A stretch of DNA of 64,000 nucleotides from UMGS1889 sp964540575 (GTDB lineage Bacteria; Bacillota; Clostridia; Oscillospirales; Ruminococcaceae). Shown one piece after another: positions 59,881 through 64,000 of this stretch; the stretch's first letter is position 1; every line of letters starts with the position of its first letter. Below the pieces are notes generated by a model. That model did no database searches, was not told the DNA's origin, and was given only the letters and a program-made list of their open reading frames with translations. Both the position numbers and the translations under genes were made by a program. Location: positions 1 through 64,000 of the forward strand of contig CAZINI010000008.1 of assembly GCA_964540575.1 (NCBI GenBank). The letters run 5' to 3'.

Positions 59881-62673
59881 TTGAAAATAAAAGCAATACT
59901 TCCTCTGCTTGCCTGTCTGCTTCTCTGTGCCTGTAACGGAGATGACACACCGCCTGTTCAGACTGAAACGGCAGATACCTATGCAGACGAGAGCTTACAA
60001 ACTTCTGCTGTAACCACCGAAGAGAATATCTCGGATAATACTCTCTATATCGATGAAAACGGTCTGCTGACCGACAGCGGTATGCGAAGAATAAATGAAA
60101 TTGTCACAGCTTCAGAAGGCAAAGACCGCCCGTCGGGAAGCATATACACGGGACTTTTCGACTTTGACGGCGATAATCTGCCCGAGGTTTATACGGTATA
60201 TCATAACGGCGGTCAAGGAAATATGCCCTGCGATATTTTCAGCCTTGAAAGCGGCGAAAAGCTGGGCAGCTTCGAGGGCTATTGCAGGGACGGTTTCACA
60301 AGGCTCAGCCGAGGAGATAACTGCGTTTATGTCCACAGCTTTTATGAACATTCCTATTGGCAGCGAGCGGAAAGCATTCAAAAGCTGACTCCCCAAAACG
60401 GCAGTTATAAAACCGAAACTCCCCTTATTGATGAAGCGTACACCGAAAAACCCTCTTTTCCTCTGTCCCACAATTATTACATAGCAGAGTCGGAAACGAC
60501 TTCTGCGGAATATGTTGATGCATATCAGAAATGGCGTTTTGATACGTTCACGGAAAATTCCGATGAAATTCAGGCAAGAGAAGCAAACGAAATTTCAATT
60601 TGCAATTACGACATCGGCAGCACCGACCCCGAGGATACCGTCAAGCTGTACAATGATTATATCTCGGCATTAAACAAGGCAAAAGAGCTTTCGGAAGATA
60701 TAAACTTCTTTATGTACAGAGATTTTGACGGAAACGACATCTATGAAGCGTTTTTCTTGCTTACTGAAAGCCGCAATATACTCCGGTTTATAAGCGGCGA
60801 AACGGTTACCGAGGTCACAGACAGCATAAGCTCCGCCTATGAAGCCTACGACGTTGACGGACTGTGCATTTTGCAGCCTTTCGGCAATAGTCAAAACGGC
60901 TATGTCTTCGAAGTAAAGGACGGAGATCCCACAGAATCCGTGCTTTCGGGCTGTGGTATGCAGCTTGGACGGGACGAAACACAGATAGGTATCCTTTCCG
61001 CAAAGCAGTCCGCTTACGATGAAGCTTCTCCCACAGGCTCTCACACATGGAAGCCCTACTGGTTTTTCTATGACTATAGTTCGGGCGAATATCGGGAATA
61101 CGGCGGTAAATTGATAACCGCCGAAGAGCTTAACACTCTCGGTGATTTTTCCGAGGCATTTTCGGAAATAGAAGCCGAGGGCGGTATTGTCGGGGATATA
61201 TTTGCAAGATGCAACGGCTATGTTACAATCAACTATCAGGTATCTGAACCCGAAACGAATGTGTACCATAATCGCTATAAGCTTTACTATTTCAGTCCGT
61301 ATTCTTATGACAAGGCTGTCCCCGTGAGCTATTCCGAAAACAACGCAGGATATATCGTCCCGCAGCACGGCATATATCAGTCTGCATTAAACGAGAGCAT
61401 TGCGGTCTATCCCTCGGAATACGAATATTTGGGTGCGACAGATGACCTATCGTCCTCCGTGACAGATGAAAACAGCTTTATCGGCACACTCGGCAAGGTG
61501 AAAATAAAGGAAATTGCAGACAAGGCAAATGCCGTCGAATACGGTCTTTTTGACTTTGACGGCGATGGCGTTCCCGAGGTTTATACCGTCCCCGAGAAGA
61601 ATACCGAAAAGCCTGTCACCTGCTCACTTTTCCGCCTTGAAACGGGTGAAATGATCGGCGAATTTTATGGCTGTGCAGACTCTCTATTCAGCCGAGGCGA
61701 TAGCTGTGTTTATGTTCATAATTTCATCGAAACGGCAAACAGCCGATATGAGGACGTGCAAAAAATCGTTATGTCCGATGACGGCTTATCTTCCGAAAGA
61801 ATTCTTGCAAATTTGTCGGAAACGGAAAACGTACGGCTCAACAACAGCTATTATATTGGCGGAAATATGCCGGCAGATATGGAAGCCTACACCGTCGAAT
61901 TTATCAAATGGCAGACTGTCGGGCTTAACAGAACTCGTCTTGCAAATGAAGTCTGCCTGCCCTCTGCCGACGCATATAACGAGTATATTCGGCTGAAAAA
62001 AAGCTTCGGTGACGATACTGCCCTTTTTATGTTCGGAGATTTTGACGATAACGGCTTATACGAAGCCTTTGTGCTAAAAACGGGCGAAGCACTGTATTTC
62101 GCATCGGGAGATACTGTCAGCAAGATAGAAAACTCCGAATACATAAACATTGCATATCCCCTGGACAAAATGTGCGTATTTCAATCCGAGATAAGTCCCG
62201 CTCTTATCTTAACCGTAAATAACGGGCAGCCCGTTGAAGCCGAGCTTTCCAAAACCGGCATTGACCCGAAAAGGTCTGAACGCTTTATCGGCGATTACAC
62301 CATACTCTGCTCCGCCCATGACAGCAGCGGAACGGAAAGCGACCGCACAGTCTACGGTTCTCATACATACAAGCCCTACTGGTTTTATTTCGATGAAATA
62401 TCAAAAAAATATGCCGAATACAGCGTCAGGGAATTATCCGAACACGAGTTATCGGATATGAAGGTTGGCTCTGAGATCATCTCAAGAATTAATGAAGAAA
62501 ACGGTACTGTCAAAGAAATATATCTGCGGGATAAAAAGCTTATCACCATAAACTATACCGTCCCCGAGGGAAACTGCATAGTCAATAAATGCCTTGTCTG
62601 CGAAATTTCGGGCGATAAACTGACAGTATCGGACATATACGACGGCTTCTATCTCCCGTCAGCAAAGCCTTAA
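59881..62673 (+). CDS. Large lipoprotein with internally duplicated DxDxDG-containing module
   Basis: A 930-residue protein from a TTG start (GGGGTG ribosome site); the ATG at 59806 lies in the promoter. The N-terminus KIKAILPLLACLLLCAC is a lipoprotein signal with Cys18 as the lipid site. The rest consists of two copies of a module of about 460 residues: YTGLFDFDGDNLPEVYTV (near 88) matches EYGLFDFDGDGVPEVYTV (near 552), RDFDGNDIYEAFFL (near 279) matches GDFDDNGLYEAFVL (near 718), and SHTWKPYWFFYD (near 387) matches SHTYKPYWFYFD (near 827). DFDGD motifs resemble calcium-binding loops. No enzymatic signature. Surface protein of unknown function. Confidence 0.85.
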   Translation: MKIKAILPLLACLLLCACNGDDTPPVQTETADTYADESLQTSAVTTEENISDNTLYIDENGLLTDSGMRRINEIVTASEGKDRPSGSIYTGLFDFDGDNLPEVYTVYHNGGQGNMPCDIFSLESGEKLGSFEGYCRDGFTRLSRGDNCVYVHSFYEHSYWQRAESIQKLTPQNGSYKTETPLIDEAYTEKPSFPLSHNYYIAESETTSAEYVDAYQKWRFDTFTENSDEIQAREANEISICNYDIGSTDPEDTVKLYNDYISALNKAKELSEDINFFMYRDFDGNDIYEAFFLLTESRNILRFISGETVTEVTDSISSAYEAYDVDGLCILQPFGNSQNGYVFEVKDGDPTESVLSGCGMQLGRDETQIGILSAKQSAYDEASPTGSHTWKPYWFFYDYSSGEYREYGGKLITAEELNTLGDFSEAFSEIEAEGGIVGDIFARCNGYVTINYQVSEPETNVYHNRYKLYYFSPYSYDKAVPVSYSENNAGYIVPQHGIYQSALNESIAVYPSEYEYLGATDDLSSSVTDENSFIGTLGKVKIKEIADKANAVEYGLFDFDGDGVPEVYTVPEKNTEKPVTCSLFRLETGEMIGEFYGCADSLFSRGDSCVYVHNFIETANSRYEDVQKIVMSDDGLSSERILANLSETENVRLNNSYYIGGNMPADMEAYTVEFIKWQTVGLNRTRLANEVCLPSADAYNEYIRLKKSFGDDTALFMFGDFDDNGLYEAFVLKTGEALYFASGDTVSKIENSEYINIAYPLDKMCVFQSEISPALILTVNNGQPVEAELSKTGIDPKRSERFIGDYTILCSAHDSSGTESDRTVYGSHTYKPYWFYFDEISKKYAEYSVRELSEHELSDMKVGSEIISRINEENGTVKEIYLRDKKLITINYTVPEGNCIVNKCLVCEISGDKLTVSDIYDGFYLPSAKP

Positions 62674-62785
62674 CAAAATTTGCTCTCCCTGCATAACATA
62701 ATAGTGACAGACTGCAAAGGAACATTCCCGAATTCTGTCGATTATCCGATACGAAAACGCACCGTTATGCAAGAGGAGAACAGTT

Positions 62786-63004
62786 ATGAAAAACTATGTA
62801 ATTGCACTGGCTTCCATTACCTATGCTATGAAAGCCCAGACGCTTCTCCGCACGTCGGGAATAAAGTGCGACGTTATCAGAACGCCAAAAAACCTTGCTT
62901 CCGGCTGCGGTTACAGCATAAAAGCGTGGGGTGACATAGAAAATATTGCGGCTATTCTGGAAAGCGGCGGGATAGTCCAGCGAGGAATTACGGAAGGCTC
63001 CTGA
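62786..63004 (+). CDS. DUF3343 protein, putative Se/S carrier-like
   Basis: A 72-residue protein of the DUF3343 family: YVIALASITYAMKAQTLLRTSGIKCDVIRTPKNLASGCGYSIKAWG. The conserved Cys in GCGYS fits proposed Se/S carriage; known members accompany selenium-dependent hydroxylase or cysteine desulfurase genes. GAGGAG precedes ATG 62786. The class V aminotransferase starts one base after its stop. Confidence 0.9.
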   Translation: MKNYVIALASITYAMKAQTLLRTSGIKCDVIRTPKNLASGCGYSIKAWGDIENIAAILESGGIVQRGITEGS

Positions 63005-63005
63005 G

Positions 63006-64000
63006 ATGATAAACTTTGACAACTCAGCCACCACCTTTCCAAAGCCCCGTTCCGTAAAGGCTGCTGCCGCTCTTGCACTTGAAAGATACGGAGGAAATCC
63101 CGGAAGAAGCGGACATTTGCTGTCCCTTAAATCGGCAGAGGCAGTATTTGCCGCAAGGAAAAATATTGCGGAAATGTTCTCAGCCGACCCGGAAAACGTC
63201 ATTTTCACACTTAACTGCACCCACGCCCTCAACCTAGCCATCAAGGGGATAGTTAAGCCCTCAGACCACGTTATAATTTCGTCCTTTGAGCATAACTCGG
63301 TCGCACGTCCCGTCTATGCTATGTCAAAAACGGGGGTAAAGTTCAGCATTGCCGAGGTGTTTCCCGAAGATAAGCTGACCATAGAGTCATTCAGATCGCT
63401 GATACGTCCAGAAACAAAGGCTATCATCTGCACTGCGGGAAGCAACGTTACGGGGCAGATACTTCCATTCCGTGAAATAGCAAAAATTGCGGCGGATAAA
63501 AATATCTGCTTTATCGCAGACGGTGCACAGGCATGCGGAGTTATCCCCATAAGCCTTTCAGACGGCATTAATGTCTTATGCACCGCAGGACATAAAGCAC
63601 TTTACGGTCCCACGGGAACAGGCTTGCTCATTACCGACGGAAAATTCCCCATCTCCCCCATAATTCAGGGCGGTACGGGCAGCACCTCCGTTGAACTGGA
63701 GCAGCCCGCATTTCTTCCCGACAGCCTTGAAAGCGGTACGGTAAACACTGCGGGGATAATCGCACTGAATGCGGGTGTTTCATATGTCCGCAGGCTGACA
63801 ACGGAGCGTATCTACCGCTATGAAAGCGAGCTGTGCCGCCGATTTATTTCGGGAATAGCCCCTCTCGGAAATGTAATCATCTACCGTGAAAGCGAAGCAA
63901 AATATCTCCCGATAGTTTTGTTTAATATTAAGGGAATGCCGTCCAACGAAACCGCCTCAAAGCTCAGTGATATGGGCTTTGCTCTCCGAGGAGGACTGCA
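63006..64000 (+). CDS. Cysteine desulfurase-like class V aminotransferase (3' end outside window)
   Basis: A frame open from ATG 63006 to the window end, 331 codons visible; the full family is about 380 residues. It begins MINFDNSATTFPKPRSV, has NPGRSGH, the PLP pair region DGAQACGV and the PLP lysine in AGHKALYGPTGTG. These match cysteine desulfurase-like proteins of the EF2568 type (TIGR01977), which release sulfur or selenium. The catalytic cysteine loop falls past the end. With DUF3343 directly upstream it forms a likely Se/S transfer pair. Confidence 0.9.
   Translation, partial: MINFDNSATTFPKPRSVKAAAALALERYGGNPGRSGHLLSLKSAEAVFAARKNIAEMFSADPENVIFTLNCTHALNLAIKGIVKPSDHVIISSFEHNSVARPVYAMSKTGVKFSIAEVFPEDKLTIESFRSLIRPETKAIICTAGSNVTGQILPFREIAKIAADKNICFIADGAQACGVIPISLSDGINVLCTAGHKALYGPTGTGLLITDGKFPISPIIQGGTGSTSVELEQPAFLPDSLESGTVNTAGIIALNAGVSYVRRLTTERIYRYESELCRRFISGIAPLGNVIIYRESEAKYLPIVLFNIKGMPSNETASKLSDMGFALRGGL

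Noticed and set aside
62680..62934. 84-residue frame overlapping DUF3343
   Set aside because: The DUF3343 frame has the ribosome site and family match; this one is out of frame.

Overview
The window reads as a core-chromosome segment of a low-to-mid GC Gram-positive anaerobe, most likely a member of the Oscillospiraceae/Ruminococcus group of Clostridia. The reasons are sigma-A type promoters, strong GGAGG ribosome sites, a tyrosine T-box leader, YerC, EcfA1-EcfA2-EcfT-TruA, paired radical-SAM proteins of the TIGR03960/TIGR03936 type, a cysteine-rich protein of a clostridial family, a pyrophosphate-type phosphofructokinase, and DUF3343 next to a class V aminotransferase. No insertion sequence, prophage or CRISPR array is visible.

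Layout. 11-3836 (minus): a T-box(Tyr)-methyltransferase-tyrS unit and a PPi-type phosphofructokinase. 3979-6900 (minus): a GNAT acetyltransferase, a four-gene tRNA operon (Val-Asp-Gly-Cys), then yerC-methyltransferase-hslO. 7084-15016 (minus): a proteostasis block, tig / clpP-clpX / lon-engB-lysA, with terminators between units. 15114-20335 (minus): rplS with its own promoter and terminator, then lepB-rbgA-rnhB-yraN-thrC-phosphoesterase. 20547-29060 (minus): tmk, DUF2156, DJ-1/PfpI, 5-formyl-THF cyclo-ligase, mltG, U32 peptidase, M50 protease and two overlapping radical-SAM-related genes. 29231-30076: the cysteine-rich clostridial protein. 30292-32007 (plus): phosphoglucomutase. 32081-35673 (minus): lipid kinase, CDF transporter, an AT-rich orphan gene and a three-gene tRNA operon (Gly-Arg-His). 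35880-50994 (minus): a nearly gap-free series of 14 genes, ruvC-[membrane protein]-ruvA-phosphodiesterase-ruvB-glmM-methyltransferase-ecfA1-[membrane protein]-ecfA2-ecfT-truA-DUF5711-cvpA-clpC-like. 51185-56816 (plus): pheA-ispD-ispF-secreted protein, then NYN-LOTUS, HAD and EAL-HDOD genes. 56874-59655 (minus): an ABC exporter with its LytTR regulator and a DUF3021 protein. 59881-64000 (plus): a large internally duplicated lipoprotein, then DUF3343 and a cysteine desulfurase-like gene cut by the window end.

Most genes are housekeeping: translation, proteolysis, recombination, isoprenoid and aromatic synthesis, cell wall precursors, vitamin uptake. The less ordinary content is: (1) the Tyr T-box leader carrying an approximately 100-bp palindromic element and placed before a methyltransferase rather than directly before tyrS; (2) a Clp ATPase whose usual N-domain is replaced by an McsA-like zinc finger; (3) AT-rich membrane-protein genes spliced into the ruv and ecf operons; (4) an ABC/LytTR/DUF3021 unit with a 21-bp-spaced direct repeat upstream of its promoter; (5) two tRNA operons sharing a promoter and an identical 12-base initial transcribed segment; (6) a 930-residue lipoprotein built from two copies of one module. 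Start codons were re-chosen where a ribosome site clearly favours an internal ATG or TTG; these choices are stated per gene. All function calls rest on recognising motifs by eye; no database search was possible.
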